A stretch of DNA of 64,000 nt from contig NZ_PIPI01000001.1 in NCBI RefSeq assembly GCF_003987315.1, forward strand, positions 248,001-312,000, in the 5' to 3' direction. The position numbers were made by a program, and so were the translations under genes. Positions 55,112-64,000 of the stretch are shown here, one piece after another. The stretch's first letter is position 1. Each line of letters begins with the position of its first letter. The stretch is from Aliidiomarina haloalkalitolerans. GTDB lineage: Bacteria > Pseudomonadota > Gammaproteobacteria > Enterobacterales > Alteromonadaceae. The notes under the pieces are model-generated. The model was given only the letters and a program-made list of their open reading frames with translations. It had not been told where the DNA came from and did not search any database.

Positions 55112-56221
55112 ATGAAAAATTGGGTCAGTGCATGGTTCCTCGTTGTTGTGATTGGTGTCGGTGTAAGTATACCTGCGCAAGCAATCATGCCCTTACAAGG
55201 ATTGTTACTAGTCGCTGTTGACGCCACGACCGAAGATAGCGTGGCACCGACTCAACAGCGAACCGTTGCGACGGTTGGTGCGTTAACCGAAGACACGAAT
55301 AGAACGGCCCAAGATGATGACACAATGACTGCCGCTCAGATTGTCGCCCGCGACGGCCAGATGTGGTTTGAGCGCATGCAGCAGGTTTTGCAAGCGCAAA
55401 ACTTTAGTGTGTCGCTTGTGCATATTCAGGGCCAACGCACAGAATTGTTTCGCTGGCTGCATGGCGTCAGTGACGACGGCCAAAGTTTAGAAATTCTCTA
55501 TAGCTTAAATGGTCCGGAAGTTCATATCGTTCGCCGTAACCAGCGTGTCTCGTATTTCCATCCAATGATGGCGCCATACAGCATTCGGGCAAATAGTTTA
55601 TTCGGCCCAATTCCATTAGGTTTTTACAATAGCTTCGCCGAACTTGCAGACTCCTATAATGTGGTGGCAATGGGCGGTGCGCGAGTAATTGACCGACCAG
55701 CCGTGCACGTGCGCCTCGTGCCACGCGATCAAGAACGATTCGGCTATTCGGTTTGGATTGACCGCGAAAGCGGGATGTTACTTCGGGTCGCAACTGTATC
55801 GCCGAGTGGCGAGATCCTCGAACAAATTCACATTACCTCGATGGAACTGTCGGACGAAATGAATCCGGATCTACTGCAGGTGAAAACAATCGGTTTACCA
55901 CCTTTGGTGCGCGATGACCCCAGCCTTAATCCCGTTCGTCATGCGTGGAAGAAGAACTGGTTGCCAGTTGGCTTCAAACAGATCCGCGCGAACCATCATC
56001 AACTACCCATGACCGGCATTCCGGCGGACTATTTTTTGTACTCGGATGGCATGACGCGGATCTCGATTTATGTGAGTGAAGATCCGAAGGCCTCTAACTC
56101 CTTTGCCTACGAAGGGCTTGACTCGCTGTATAGTCATCAGTATCAAAATTATACTGTCACCGTGGTGGGGCGTGTGCCAATGTCCATGTTGCAACGTATT
56201 GCGCTGTCGGTGCGGCCCTAA
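55112..56221 (+). CDS. rseB: Sigma-E regulator RseB
   Basis: A 369-residue periplasmic protein with a signal peptide (WVSAWFLVVVIGVGVSIPAQA). The N-terminal LolA-like domain begins near WFERMQQVLQAQNFSVSLVH and includes SYFHPMMAPYS; the C-terminal domain includes SFAYEGLDSLYSHQYQNY. RseB shields RseA from DegS and senses mislocalised lipopolysaccharide. About 50 residues of Thr/Asp-rich linker precede the LolA-like domain, making it longer than E. coli RseB (318). ATG 55112 is eight bases after the rseA stop. Confidence 0.92.
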   Translation: MKNWVSAWFLVVVIGVGVSIPAQAIMPLQGLLLVAVDATTEDSVAPTQQRTVATVGALTEDTNRTAQDDDTMTAAQIVARDGQMWFERMQQVLQAQNFSVSLVHIQGQRTELFRWLHGVSDDGQSLEILYSLNGPEVHIVRRNQRVSYFHPMMAPYSIRANSLFGPIPLGFYNSFAELADSYNVVAMGGARVIDRPAVHVRLVPRDQERFGYSVWIDRESGMLLRVATVSPSGEILEQIHITSMELSDEMNPDLLQVKTIGLPPLVRDDPSLNPVRHAWKKNWLPVGFKQIRANHHQLPMTGIPADYFLYSDGMTRISIYVSEDPKASNSFAYEGLDSLYSHQYQNYTVTVVGRVPMSMLQRIALSVRP

Positions 56222-56248
56222 GTTTCGCACCGCTAGGAAGGAATGATC

Positions 56249-56695
56249 ATGATTCGTGAGCTTGGCGAAGTCGTCAAAATTGACGGCCACTGGGTGACTA
56301 TTCAGACCCATCTGCAAACTGGCTGTGGCGGCTGTAAGCAGCAAAACGTCTGTGGAGCGGGGGTCTTGGCAAAGGCGCTGCCCAATCGTCGCGGCTTATT
56401 GGATGTTTGGCTACAAGAGCCGCCTACGGTAGGTAGCCAAGTTGAATTACTCCTGCCTGAAAAGGCTATGATGCAGTTCTCTGTATTGCTTTACCTTATT
56501 CCTCTCTTGAGCTTATTTATCGGCGCTTGGTTCGGTTATTGGCTCGTACCCAGTCATGAAGGCGCCTCGATTGCACTCGGGTTGCTAGCCTTTGCCCTGA
56601 GTTTTTGGCAGTTGCGCCGTTGGCTGCGTGGTCGTGATACGCGCGTACAAAAGTTGCTACAAGTGAATCTCGTTTCGCCAAATTCAGGGAGTTAA
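56249..56695 (+). CDS. rseC: SoxR-reducing/positive regulator RseC
   Basis: A 148-residue membrane protein. The N-terminal domain has four Cys in TGCGGCKQQNVCGAG (CxxCx5C type plus one), which may bind a metal or Fe-S centre. Two membrane segments follow (FSVLLYLIPLLSLFIGAWF and ASIALGLLAFALSFW). RseC is linked to the Rsx/Rnf complex that keeps SoxR reduced. ATG 56249 is preferred, with AAGGA (56238-56242) six bases upstream. Confidence 0.92.
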   Translation: MIRELGEVVKIDGHWVTIQTHLQTGCGGCKQQNVCGAGVLAKALPNRRGLLDVWLQEPPTVGSQVELLLPEKAMMQFSVLLYLIPLLSLFIGAWFGYWLVPSHEGASIALGLLAFALSFWQLRRWLRGRDTRVQKLLQVNLVSPNSGS

Positions 56696-56738
56696 CGCAT
56701 CACTTTGGTTATTTTCTGTCGCCAGCGAGCGGCTTTCA

Positions 56739-56767
56739 TTGTTAATCGGCGCTAAAAAAAGTAAAAT
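56739..56767 (+). promoter_or_regulatory. Promoter of lepA
   Basis: TTGTTA (56739-56744), 17 bp, TAAAAT (56762-56767), followed by a GC-rich TCGCCGC. Confidence 0.6.
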
Positions 56768-56830
56768 TCGCCGCTTATGAACGGGAAATAGTCACAGCAT
56801 GTTGCTGGCTGACCGGAAATTGAGGTGTAC

Positions 56831-58648
56831 ATGAGCCAAGCTGGCATTCCGAAGAAGAATATTCGCAACTTTTCTATTATTGCGCACATTGACCATGGTA
56901 AATCAACGTTATCTGATCGCTTGATTCAATTCTGTGGCGGCTTAGCCGATCGCGAAATGGCGGCTCAGGTCCTTGACTCCATGGACATTGAGCGTGAGCG
57001 TGGGATTACGATCAAGGCACAAAGCGTCACACTCTATTACAATGCGAAAGACGGTGAACGCTATCAGTTGAACTTTATCGATACGCCCGGTCATGTGGAT
57101 TTTTCTTATGAAGTTTCTCGCAGTCTCGCGGGTTGTGAAGGTGCATTGTTGGTGGTTGACGCTGGCCAAGGTGTTGAAGCACAAACACTAGCGAACTGCT
57201 ACACAGCGATCGATATGGATCTCGAAGTTGTACCCGTTCTCAATAAAATCGACTTGCCGCAGGCTGAACCTGAGCGGGTCGCTCAAGAAATCGAAGACAT
57301 CGTTGGTATTCAAGCGATGGACGCAGTTCGTTGTTCAGCAAAAACCGGCGTGGGCATTGAGGATGTGCTGGAACAAATCGTTAAGCAAATCCCACCGCCA
57401 CCAGAAGACGCAGACGATGAGGCGCCACTGCGAGCTTTGATTATGGATTCTTGGTTTGACAATTACCAAGGTGTTGTCTCGTTAGTTCGAATTAAGCAAG
57501 GCGTGTTGCGTACCGGCGAAAAAATGCGGGTCATGTCGACGGGTCTCGACCATATTGTTGATAAAGTAGGGATCTTCACACCGAAACAAGTCGACACGGG
57601 GGTATTACGTGCCGGTGAAGTTGGTTACGTCATTGCTGGGATTAAAGAAATTCATGGTGCTCCCGTCGGCGATACCTTAACGCACGCGAAGCGCCCGGCG
57701 GAGAAGCCTGTACCTGGTTTTAAAAAGGTGCAACCGCAGGTTTATGCGGGCATGTTCCCAATTTCATCAGATGATTACGAAAGTTTCCGTGATGCACTCG
57801 ATAAGCTGAGCTTGAACGATGCATCGTTATTCTTTGAGCCGGAAAACTCCGGTGCTCTCGGCTTTGGTTTCCGCTGTGGTTTCTTGGGCATGTTACACAT
57901 GGAAATCGTTCAGGAACGTCTAGAGCGCGAATATGGAATCGATCTGATCACCACGGCGCCTACAGTAGTTTACAAAGTTGAAACCACCAAAGGCGAGACG
58001 CGAATGGTTGACAACCCGGCGTATTTGCCGGCGGTGAACGACATTAAAGCGATTTATGAGCCAATCGTTGAAGCGCACATTTTGGTGCCGCAAGAACACG
58101 TCGGCAATGTCATTACCCTGTGTATCGAAAAGCGTGGTGTGCAAACCAATATGGTGTATCACGGTAAGCAGGTGGCATTGACCTATGAGCTGCCGATGGC
58201 CGAAGTGGTGATGGACTTTTTTGACCGTCTGAAGTCGACCAGCCGTGGTTATGCGTCACTGGACTATCACTTCAAACGTTTTGAAGAGTCGGACATGGTG
58301 CGGGTCGATATTATGATCAATGGTGAGCGCGTTGATGCGTTAGCTATGATTCTGCACCGCAGCCAAGCGCAGTATCGTGGCCGTGATGTGGTCGACAAAA
58401 TGCGTGAACTCATTCCGCGCCAAATGTTTGATATAGCGATTCAAGCAGCCATTGGTAACCACGTGATTGCGCGTAGTACCGTAAAACAATTACGTAAAAA
58501 CGTAACTGCGAAGTGTTACGGTGGTGACGTTAGCCGTAAGAAAAAGCTATTACAGAAACAGAAAGAAGGTAAGAAGCGGATGAAACAGCTAGGCAACGTG
58601 GAAGTTCCGCAAGAAGCGTTTTTAGCAGTTTTAAAAACCGGTAAATAA
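56831..58648 (+). CDS. lepA: Elongation factor 4 (LepA)
   Basis: A 605-residue translational GTPase acting on stalled or initiating ribosomes. Seen: [21 protein letters not shown] (G1), [10 protein letters not shown] (G2), [16 protein letters not shown] (G3), NKIDLP (G4), an EF-G-like VKVQPQ-type region, and the LepA-only C-terminal domain ending with [23 protein letters not shown] 56831 has GAGG (56822-56825) five bases upstream. Precedes lepB in the same operon. Confidence 0.97.
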   Translation: MSQAGIPKKNIRNFSIIAHIDHGKSTLSDRLIQFCGGLADREMAAQVLDSMDIERERGITIKAQSVTLYYNAKDGERYQLNFIDTPGHVDFSYEVSRSLAGCEGALLVVDAGQGVEAQTLANCYTAIDMDLEVVPVLNKIDLPQAEPERVAQEIEDIVGIQAMDAVRCSAKTGVGIEDVLEQIVKQIPPPPEDADDEAPLRALIMDSWFDNYQGVVSLVRIKQGVLRTGEKMRVMSTGLDHIVDKVGIFTPKQVDTGVLRAGEVGYVIAGIKEIHGAPVGDTLTHAKRPAEKPVPGFKKVQPQVYAGMFPISSDDYESFRDALDKLSLNDASLFFEPENSGALGFGFRCGFLGMLHMEIVQERLEREYGIDLITTAPTVVYKVETTKGETRMVDNPAYLPAVNDIKAIYEPIVEAHILVPQEHVGNVITLCIEKRGVQTNMVYHGKQVALTYELPMAEVVMDFFDRLKSTSRGYASLDYHFKRFEESDMVRVDIMINGERVDALAMILHRSQAQYRGRDVVDKMRELIPRQMFDIAIQAAIGNHVIARSTVKQLRKNVTAKCYGGDVSRKKKLLQKQKEGKKRMKQLGNVEVPQEAFLAVLKTGK

Positions 58649-58702
58649 GGGCGTTCTACCCGGTCAAGGTTGGCTGGGGCTGCGCGAAAAAGGGAAGGGT
58701 CG

Positions 58703-59596
58703 ATGACAACATATTATTTCTCCTTAGTTTTGGTCATTGCGACAGTGCTAACCGGCATTATTTGGGCAATAGACCATTGGCTCTGGAAGCCAAAGCGCCA
58801 AGAAAAAGTGGCGGCGGCCGAGCATCAGGCTGGGGTGAAGTTAGATGAAGAAGCGGCCCAACGTCTGGCGCCACAATCGGCGCTAGCGGACTTTTCGCAA
58901 GCCGCTTTTCCGGTGTTGTTGGCCATTCTGATTCTACGTTCATTTGTGTATGAGCCATTCCGTATTCCATCGGGCTCGATGCTACCGACTTTGTTAGTGG
59001 GTGACTTTATTCTGGTGGAAAAATTCCGTTACGGCTTGCGTGACCCGATCAAACGGCATGAGTTTCTGCAGACCGGACGACCTGATCGTGGTGACGTTGC
59101 GGTATTTAAATACCCAGTGGATCCAGAGATTGACTATATTAAGCGTGTCATCGGCTTGCCGGGCGACCGAATTGTTTATCAAGACAAAACGTTTTACGTT
59201 CAGCCAGGGTGCTATCAGCAGTGTGATGATGTTGAACGCATTGAACTTAGTCAGGAATTAATCACGAGTGGCGATTTTTATCGCCAGAACACACCATTGC
59301 AGCGCTATCGGGAAACCAGTAGTCACGGTGACTACGAGATTCTCGTTGACCCATCGCGGAATATTATTTCTCAGGGGATACAATGGGACGTTCCAGAGGG
59401 ACATTATTTCTTTGTTGGCGATAATCGTGACAACTCATTGGACTCGCGTTATTGGGGCATGGTGAATGAAGATTTGTTAGTCGGCCGAGCGGTGTTTGTT
59501 TGGTTAAGTTTAGAGTTTGAACGGAGTTCAACAAGTTGGTTGCCGAGCTGGGTGCCGAGCCGCGTCCGCTTTGATCGTTTAGGGAGAATTCAGTGA
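58703..59596 (+). CDS. lepB: Signal peptidase I
   Basis: A 297-residue membrane protease that removes signal peptides. Two N-terminal membrane segments ([18 protein letters not shown] and [17 protein letters not shown]), then the catalytic Ser in [17 protein letters not shown], the catalytic Lys in [13 protein letters not shown], and [23 protein letters not shown] 58703 follows an AAGGG site. Its TGA overlaps the rnc GTG by four bases. Confidence 0.96.
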   Translation: MTTYYFSLVLVIATVLTGIIWAIDHWLWKPKRQEKVAAAEHQAGVKLDEEAAQRLAPQSALADFSQAAFPVLLAILILRSFVYEPFRIPSGSMLPTLLVGDFILVEKFRYGLRDPIKRHEFLQTGRPDRGDVAVFKYPVDPEIDYIKRVIGLPGDRIVYQDKTFYVQPGCYQQCDDVERIELSQELITSGDFYRQNTPLQRYRETSSHGDYEILVDPSRNIISQGIQWDVPEGHYFFVGDNRDNSLDSRYWGMVNEDLLVGRAVFVWLSLEFERSSTSWLPSWVPSRVRFDRLGRIQ

Positions 59597-60300
59597 GTTT
59601 AACCGCAACTGACTTTAAGAAGATTGAAAAGCGAATTGGCTATACGTTTCAAAATCGCGATTTACTGGTGCAAGCCTTAACCCATCGTAGCGCGAGCGAC
59701 AGTCACTACGAAAGACTTGAGTTTTTGGGTGACTCGATTTTATCCGTGGTGATTGCAGAAGCCCTGTACCATCGCTTTCCAAAGTCACCGGAAGGCGAGT
59801 TAAGCCGCATGCGAGCGACGCTCGTGTGTGGTCAAATGTTGGCAAAGATCGCGCGGCAGTTTGAACTGGGACCATTTCTCCAATTGGGCCCAGGGGAGCT
59901 AAAAAGTGGCGGTTACCGTCGCGATTCGATTTTATCGGATGCCGTCGAAGGCATTATCGGTGCAATTTTTCTCGACAGTGATATCACTGTCGCGCAACGC
60001 ATCGTTCGGGAGTGGTTTGAACCGCTCCTACAAGAGATTCAACCGGGTAATAATCAGAAAGACCCGAAAACCCGTCTGCAAGAATTTCTGCAGGGACGGC
60101 AATACGAATTACCCGTTTATGAAGTGTTGGCCACAACCGGTCAGGCACACAATCAAAAATTTTCAGTGAGTTGCTCGGTCGCTCCGCTTGAACAGCCCGT
60201 TGTGGCGGTTGGAACGAGTCGCCGCAAAGCTGAACAAGCCGCTGCAGCCGAGGCAATTCAGAAGCTTGCGGCACTGCCAGAAGGCAAGGAATTAAGATGA
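59593..60300 (+). CDS. rnc: Ribonuclease III (GTG start)
   Basis: A 235-residue double-strand RNA endonuclease for rRNA and mRNA processing. Seen: [21 protein letters not shown], signature [20 protein letters not shown] with catalytic Asp, the second acidic site [13 protein letters not shown], and a C-terminal dsRNA-binding domain from [20 protein letters not shown] to [22 protein letters not shown] 59593 overlaps the lepB stop; GGGAG lies upstream. Confidence 0.96.
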   Translation: MSLTATDFKKIEKRIGYTFQNRDLLVQALTHRSASDSHYERLEFLGDSILSVVIAEALYHRFPKSPEGELSRMRATLVCGQMLAKIARQFELGPFLQLGPGELKSGGYRRDSILSDAVEGIIGAIFLDSDITVAQRIVREWFEPLLQEIQPGNNQKDPKTRLQEFLQGRQYELPVYEVLATTGQAHNQKFSVSCSVAPLEQPVVAVGTSRRKAEQAAAAEAIQKLAALPEGKELR

Positions 60301-61232
60301 ATTTAGAAGAGTTTTTAGCGCAAGAAAGCGGTAGAAGCGATGATACCTATAATGGCTTTGTTGCCATTGTCGGCCGCCCCAACGTGGGCAAATCAACTTT
60401 GTTGAATCAGTTACTTGGCCAAAAGGTCAGTATCACGTCCAAGAAAGCTCAGACCACTCGTCACCGGATTTTAGGTATCGATACCGAAGGCCCGTACCAA
60501 ACTATCTATGTCGATACCCCGGGTTTACATAAAGATGAGAAGCGCGCGATTAATCGTTTAATGAATCGTGCGGCAAGTTCGTCAATTGGTGACGTTGATT
60601 TAGTTTTGTTTGTGGTTGAGGGCACGCACTGGACCGAAGATGACGAAATGGTGTTAACCAAGATTAAACGCGCGAATCGACCAGCGATGTTAATCATTAA
60701 TAAAATTGACCAAGTCAAAGACAAAGGCAAGCTGTTACCGCATATTCAACGCTTGCATAGCGAATACCCGTTCAAAGAAATTATGCCATTAACGGCGCTG
60801 TCGCCGGAGCAAATGCCTAAGCTCAAAGAGATGGTGCGGACGTATTTGAGCCCAGGTATTCATTTCTATCCGGCGGATCATGTGACGGATCGGTCAGTAC
60901 GTTTTATGGCCGCAGAAATTGTCCGTGAAAAACTGATGCGCTTTACCGGTGACGAATTACCATACTCCACCACAGTTGAAATTGAAAAATACGAAACGGG
61001 CGACAACGGCATTGTGCACATTCATGCATTGATTTTAGTTGAGCGTGAAGGGCAAAAGCGCATGGTGATTGGTAACAAAGGTAGTAAGTTAAAAACCATA
61101 GGTGCTGATGCCCGTCGCGACATCGAAAAGCTAATCGACGCACAAGTGAACCTGCAATTGTGGGTGAAGGTAAAATCTGGCTGGGCCGACGACGAACGCG
61201 CATTGCGCAGCTTGGGCTACGGCGAGGAATAA
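60297..61232 (+). CDS. era: GTPase Era
   Basis: A 311-residue GTPase that aids 16S rRNA maturation and 30S assembly. Seen: [20 protein letters not shown] (G1), a switch region with [19 protein letters not shown] (G3), [10 protein letters not shown] (G4), and a C-terminal KH domain with [20 protein letters not shown]. It overlaps rnc by four bases (ATGA), the usual rnc-era coupling. The ten-residue acidic N-terminal lead is slightly longer than in E. coli. Confidence 0.97.
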   Translation: MNLEEFLAQESGRSDDTYNGFVAIVGRPNVGKSTLLNQLLGQKVSITSKKAQTTRHRILGIDTEGPYQTIYVDTPGLHKDEKRAINRLMNRAASSSIGDVDLVLFVVEGTHWTEDDEMVLTKIKRANRPAMLIINKIDQVKDKGKLLPHIQRLHSEYPFKEIMPLTALSPEQMPKLKEMVRTYLSPGIHFYPADHVTDRSVRFMAAEIVREKLMRFTGDELPYSTTVEIEKYETGDNGIVHIHALILVEREGQKRMVIGNKGSKLKTIGADARRDIEKLIDAQVNLQLWVKVKSGWADDERALRSLGYGEE

Positions 61233-61234
61233 GC

Positions 61235-61984
61235 GTGGAAGCCATTGTCCTGCATCGTTGGCCATGGCAGGAACATGGATTACTGATTGACGTTTTTAGT
61301 GCAGAAGCTGGGCGATTTCGCTGTATTGCCCGCTCTGCGCGCAGTCGCAAAAGTCAATTGCGAGCAGTCTTACAACCATTCCAATTGATCGATATTGATA
61401 TTAGTGGCCGTGGTGAAGTTAAAACCCTCAAGCGCGCTGACCTCCAACAGTCAATTCCGTTAACCCATCTTGCGCTCTACAGCGGCTTATACGTGAATGA
61501 ATTATTGCAGCGTCTATTGCCGAGTGAGACGGAACTGCCTGAACTATTTGCTGCCTATCGGCATACCCTCGAGCTTTTGCAACGGGAAACGTTTGTCGAA
61601 CCCGTGTTGCGTAAGTTTGAGCTGATTTTATTAGAACAGCTTGGTCATGACTTTTCCTTTTGGGAAGATGCTGAATACGGCGAAGCGATACAACCACAGC
61701 ATTCCTATCGCTTTGTACCAACGCTTGGCTTTGTCCGCGAGCATGGCTTTGTGCGCGAGCATGGCATGAGCGAGCAACAGCAGCAGCTGATACTTTCTGG
61801 TCAAGAAATTCGACAATTAGCAGACTTTCAGCAGTTAGATCTGGCATTATTACAACAACTGAAAAAATTAATGCGATTGGCACTGCAACCTTATCTAGGT
61901 ACAAAGCCATTACAGAGTCGGGCACTGATTGCCGCCGTACTTGAACAACAGGCCAATCCATCGAAGCAAGAGGCTGACAAATGA
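61235..61984 (+). CDS. recO: DNA repair protein RecO (GTG start)
   Basis: A 249-residue RecFOR protein: N-terminal OB fold ([20 protein letters not shown], then [11 protein letters not shown]) and a helical C-terminal domain. It helps RecA load on SSB-coated DNA. GTG 61235 has GAGGA (61224-61228) six bases upstream, inside the end of era; a longer reading from 61160 is rejected. Residues 165-176 are a tandem duplication (GFVREH twice) encoded by an 18-bp repeat at 61727-61762. Confidence 0.92.
   Translation: MEAIVLHRWPWQEHGLLIDVFSAEAGRFRCIARSARSRKSQLRAVLQPFQLIDIDISGRGEVKTLKRADLQQSIPLTHLALYSGLYVNELLQRLLPSETELPELFAAYRHTLELLQRETFVEPVLRKFELILLEQLGHDFSFWEDAEYGEAIQPQHSYRFVPTLGFVREHGFVREHGMSEQQQQLILSGQEIRQLADFQQLDLALLQQLKKLMRLALQPYLGTKPLQSRALIAAVLEQQANPSKQEADK
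61727..61762 (+). repeat. In-frame 18-bp tandem duplication in recO
   Basis: Two adjacent 18-bp units (61727-61744 and 61745-61762) differ at one base only and encode GFVREH twice. Being in frame, it lengthens the protein by six residues without disrupting it. Confidence 0.9.
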
Positions 61985-62706
61985 ACCCTGTTCTTTTAGG
62001 TGTGAACATTGATCATATTGCGACACTGCGTAATGCACGTGGTGTGGCGTATCCAGAACCCGTGCAGGCAGCTGCTATTGCTGAGCAGGCAGGAGCGGAC
62101 GGCATTACCATTCACTTGCGCGAAGATCGCCGCCATATCACGGATCGCGACGTTCGCTTGTTAGCCGAAACCATCCAAACGCGGATGAACTTAGAGATGG
62201 CCATGACCTCTGAGATGATCGCGATTGCAAAAGCCACGCAACCGGAGTTTGTCTGTTTGGTGCCAGAAAAGCGCGAAGAGCTAACCACTGAGGGAGGCTT
62301 AAACGTTGCGGACCAGCTGGCACGCAGTAAGGACGTTGTCGCCGAGCTTAGCGAAGCTGGAATTCTTGTTTCTTTATTTATCGATGCGGATAAACGGCAA
62401 ATTGATGCAGCGCATGCGGCCGGTGCACCGTTTATTGAATTGCATACAGGTCACTATGCAGAAACTAGTGGTGCTGAGCAGCAACAGGCATTGAAGCAGT
62501 TACAGGAAGGCGCAGCCTATGCGGCAAGTCTTGGGCTAACGGTGAATGCCGGACATGGTTTGCATTATCACAACACCCAGCCCATTGCTGCGATTCCGGA
62601 AATCTATGAGTTGAATATTGGCCATGCGATTATTGCGCGAGCCGTTTTTAGCGGCTTGGCGGAAGCAGTGCGGGAAATGAAATTGATTCTGCAAGGAGCG
62701 CGTTAG
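61981..62706 (+). CDS. pdxJ: Pyridoxine 5'-phosphate synthase PdxJ
   Basis: A 241-residue TIM-barrel enzyme making pyridoxine phosphate from 1-deoxyxylulose 5-phosphate and aminoacetone phosphate. Seen: [16 protein letters not shown] at the start, [57 protein letters not shown] and [16 protein letters not shown] 61981 overlaps the recO stop (ATGA). The pdxJ-acpS pair is standard. Confidence 0.97.
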   Translation: MNPVLLGVNIDHIATLRNARGVAYPEPVQAAAIAEQAGADGITIHLREDRRHITDRDVRLLAETIQTRMNLEMAMTSEMIAIAKATQPEFVCLVPEKREELTTEGGLNVADQLARSKDVVAELSEAGILVSLFIDADKRQIDAAHAAGAPFIELHTGHYAETSGAEQQQALKQLQEGAAYAASLGLTVNAGHGLHYHNTQPIAAIPEIYELNIGHAIIARAVFSGLAEAVREMKLILQGAR

Positions 62707-62711
62707 GTCGG

Positions 62712-63092
62712 ATGGCGATCATTGGCGTTGGGACGGATATCGTTGAAATTGAACGCTTACGGCAAGCGCTAGTGCGACAGCCGGCATTGGCTAAGCGCTT
62801 ATTGACTCATAATGAACAAGCGCTGATGCAGGCAGCTAAGCAGCCTGAGCGCTACTTAGCCAAGCGCTTTGCTGCCAAAGAGGCCGCGTTAAAAGCACTC
62901 GGTACCGGGTTGCAAAATGGGTTAAGCTGGCAGCATATTGAAATAACTAACAACGACCTTGGACGCCCGCAACTGAACTTCAGTGGGCAAGCCTTGGCGC
63001 TGGCAGACCAGCTCGGCGTGATCAATACACACTTGTCATTGAGCGATGAAGTCGATTATGCACAAGCATTTGTTATTTTAGAGGGCCGCTAG
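62712..63092 (+). CDS. acpS: Holo-ACP synthase AcpS
   Basis: A 126-residue phosphopantetheinyl transferase that activates acyl carrier protein. Seen: IIGVGTDIVEIERL (metal-binding Asp) and YLAKRFAAKEAALKALGTG, then HLSLSDEVDYAQAFVIL. Starts five bases after pdxJ, same transcript. Confidence 0.95.
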   Translation: MAIIGVGTDIVEIERLRQALVRQPALAKRLLTHNEQALMQAAKQPERYLAKRFAAKEAALKALGTGLQNGLSWQHIEITNNDLGRPQLNFSGQALALADQLGVINTHLSLSDEVDYAQAFVILEGR

Positions 63093-63192
63093 CACCAGCA
63101 CGAAAATATACAAATACAAAAGTATGCAAGCAGGCACGTCAGCAACCTAAACGTCTTGCTAAATTGAGAGTTAGCCATAGTAGGGAGGAGTT

Positions 63193-64000
63193 ATGGTTCA
63201 GGTTCGTAACGTACATGTCGATCGTAAAGGCTCACAGCCAGACAATTGGCTTGAGGACATTATGCAACCTGAAATTCGTAATGAACTCGGATCACTTGCA
63301 GCGCAATTGGCCAGTTTGTGCCCTGCCGATGGTGAAACGCTGTTGCTCAAAGGGCAAGAAATGGTCGAAATTCTTGCCGAACTCAAACTCGATCGCAAAG
63401 GCCTCCTCGCAGCTCTAGCTGTTCCTTTCTTTGAAGCTAATTTGGTTGATGAAGCGTGGCTGCAAAGCCATCTTGACGACGAAATTGCGCAGTTAGTTGT
63501 CACCGTGCAGCAAATGCAGAGCATTAGTGAGCTGCAACACTTCCGCCATGGTAAACCGGGTGAAGCGCAAATAGATGCCGTTCGACGCATGCTTTTGGCG
63601 ATGGTCGAAGACGTTCGAGCGGTGTTGTTAAAGCTCGCTGAACGGGTGTGCTACTTACGGCAGGTAAAAAACCTCGACGAAGAAACTCGAGTGCTCACAG
63701 CCAAAGAGTGCAGTGAAATTTACGCGCCTTTAGCCAACCGTTTAGGGGTTGGTCAATTAAAATGGGAACTTGAAGATCTCGCTTTTCGTTATTTGCACCC
63801 AGATATCTATATGGCAATTGCGCGCCAATTGGACGAAAAACGGTGGCAACGCGAACAGTACATCGAAACCTTTGTTAGTGATCTTCAAAAGGCGCTCGAC
63901 GCCCAACAAGTCAATGCAAAAGTGTATGGCCGGCCAAAGCATATCTTCAGCATTTGGAAGAAAATGCAGAAGAAGAACCTGCAATTTGACGAGTTGTTTG
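63193..64000 (+). CDS. relA: (p)ppGpp synthetase RelA, cut by the window end
   Basis: The frame is open from ATG 63193 to the right edge, 269 codons. Strong GGGAGGAG ribosome site. The part seen is the N-terminal hydrolase-like domain and the start of the synthetase domain: KGQEMVEILAELKLD, VRRMLLAMVEDVRAVLLKLAERVCYLR, TAKECSEIYAPLANRLGVGQ, KWELEDLAFRYLHP and YGRPKHIFSIWKKMQKKN. The hydrolase HD residues are replaced (no HD where SpoT has it; VPFFEANLV in that region), so it is a synthesis-only RelA, not SpoT. rlmD, often found before relA, is not present between acpS and relA; 63093-63192 shows no gene. Confidence 0.95.
   Translation, partial: MVQVRNVHVDRKGSQPDNWLEDIMQPEIRNELGSLAAQLASLCPADGETLLLKGQEMVEILAELKLDRKGLLAALAVPFFEANLVDEAWLQSHLDDEIAQLVVTVQQMQSISELQHFRHGKPGEAQIDAVRRMLLAMVEDVRAVLLKLAERVCYLRQVKNLDEETRVLTAKECSEIYAPLANRLGVGQLKWELEDLAFRYLHPDIYMAIARQLDEKRWQREQYIETFVSDLQKALDAQQVNAKVYGRPKHIFSIWKKMQKKNLQFDELF

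Noticed and set aside
1-64000. Insertion sequences, CRISPR arrays, tRNA or rRNA genes, toxin-antitoxin or defence islands
   Set aside because: No transposase frames, spaced direct repeats, tRNA-like clover leaves or defence-type genes were seen; sdhE-ygfX was once called a toxin pair but that role is disputed.

Overview
The window is a gene-dense, chromosomal, core-genome segment of a gammaproteobacterium. Gene content and order resemble the Alteromonadales, and my best guess is a relative of Idiomarina; this is inference, since no marker was searched against a database. Reasons: the classical blocks map-glnD-dapD, rpsB-tsf-pyrH-frr-uppS-cdsA-ispC-rseP-bamA-skp-lpxD-fabZ-lpxA-lpxB, rpoE-rseA-rseB-rseC-lepA-lepB-rnc-era-recO-pdxJ-acpS, xerD-recJ-prfB-lysS, ygfZ/sdhE-ygfX/nadB and ppnN-queF/syd are all present. 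They are joined to small families typical of marine gammaproteobacteria (DUF1415, DUF3192, DUF3301, DUF3549, YqcC). I see no tRNA, rRNA, insertion sequence, prophage, CRISPR array or attachment site.

Layout. 1-9317 is the most accessory part: a YdbH-like AsmA-type envelope protein cut by the window edge, a DUF1415-GPP34 gene pair, an unknown lipoprotein behind a double palindrome, a membrane protein plus winged-helix regulator behind paired operator-like palindromes, gcvA, a small hydrolase, rlmM, an RlpA-like lipoprotein and a secreted YbjN protein. 9314-16026 runs on the minus strand: an MscK-type channel, NAD-type isocitrate dehydrogenase, a DUF3192 protein, ppnN and queF. 16086-22913 holds syd, a GNAT enzyme, lysC under a lysine riboswitch, the DUF3549/DUF3301 pair, yqcC-truC and dapD. 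22938-26395 is glnD and map. 26894-41119 is the long translation-to-envelope operon (S2, EF-Ts, UMP kinase, RRF, undecaprenyl and phospholipid synthesis, RseP, BamA, Skp, lipid A). 41253-48606 has a GST, a pirin, xerD, recJ, prfB with its programmed frameshift, and lysS. 48718-53727 has an EAL protein, a SlyD-like FKBP, ygfZ, sdhE-ygfX and nadB. 53887 to the end is the sigma-E operon followed by lepA, lepB, rnc, era, recO, pdxJ, acpS and the start of relA.

How it fits together. Two envelope-stress halves sit in one window: the sensor side (rpoE-rseABC, with a good sigma-E-type promoter at 53780-53807) and the machinery it watches (rseP, bamA, skp, lpx genes). Lysine metabolism appears three times (lysC with riboswitch, dapD, lysS). 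Nitrogen and stringent control appear as glnD and relA.

Nothing here is a clearly new multi-gene system. The observations most worth checking are regulatory DNA: the paired palindromes at 4630-4709 and 3975-4026, an 18-bp perfect inverted repeat after lpxB, a terminator ending 10 bases before the xerD start codon, a repeat-containing leader before the isocitrate dehydrogenase gene, and a run of TTG-initiated genes in the envelope operon. At protein level the bacterial GPP34 protein and a partly degenerate EAL domain stand out.
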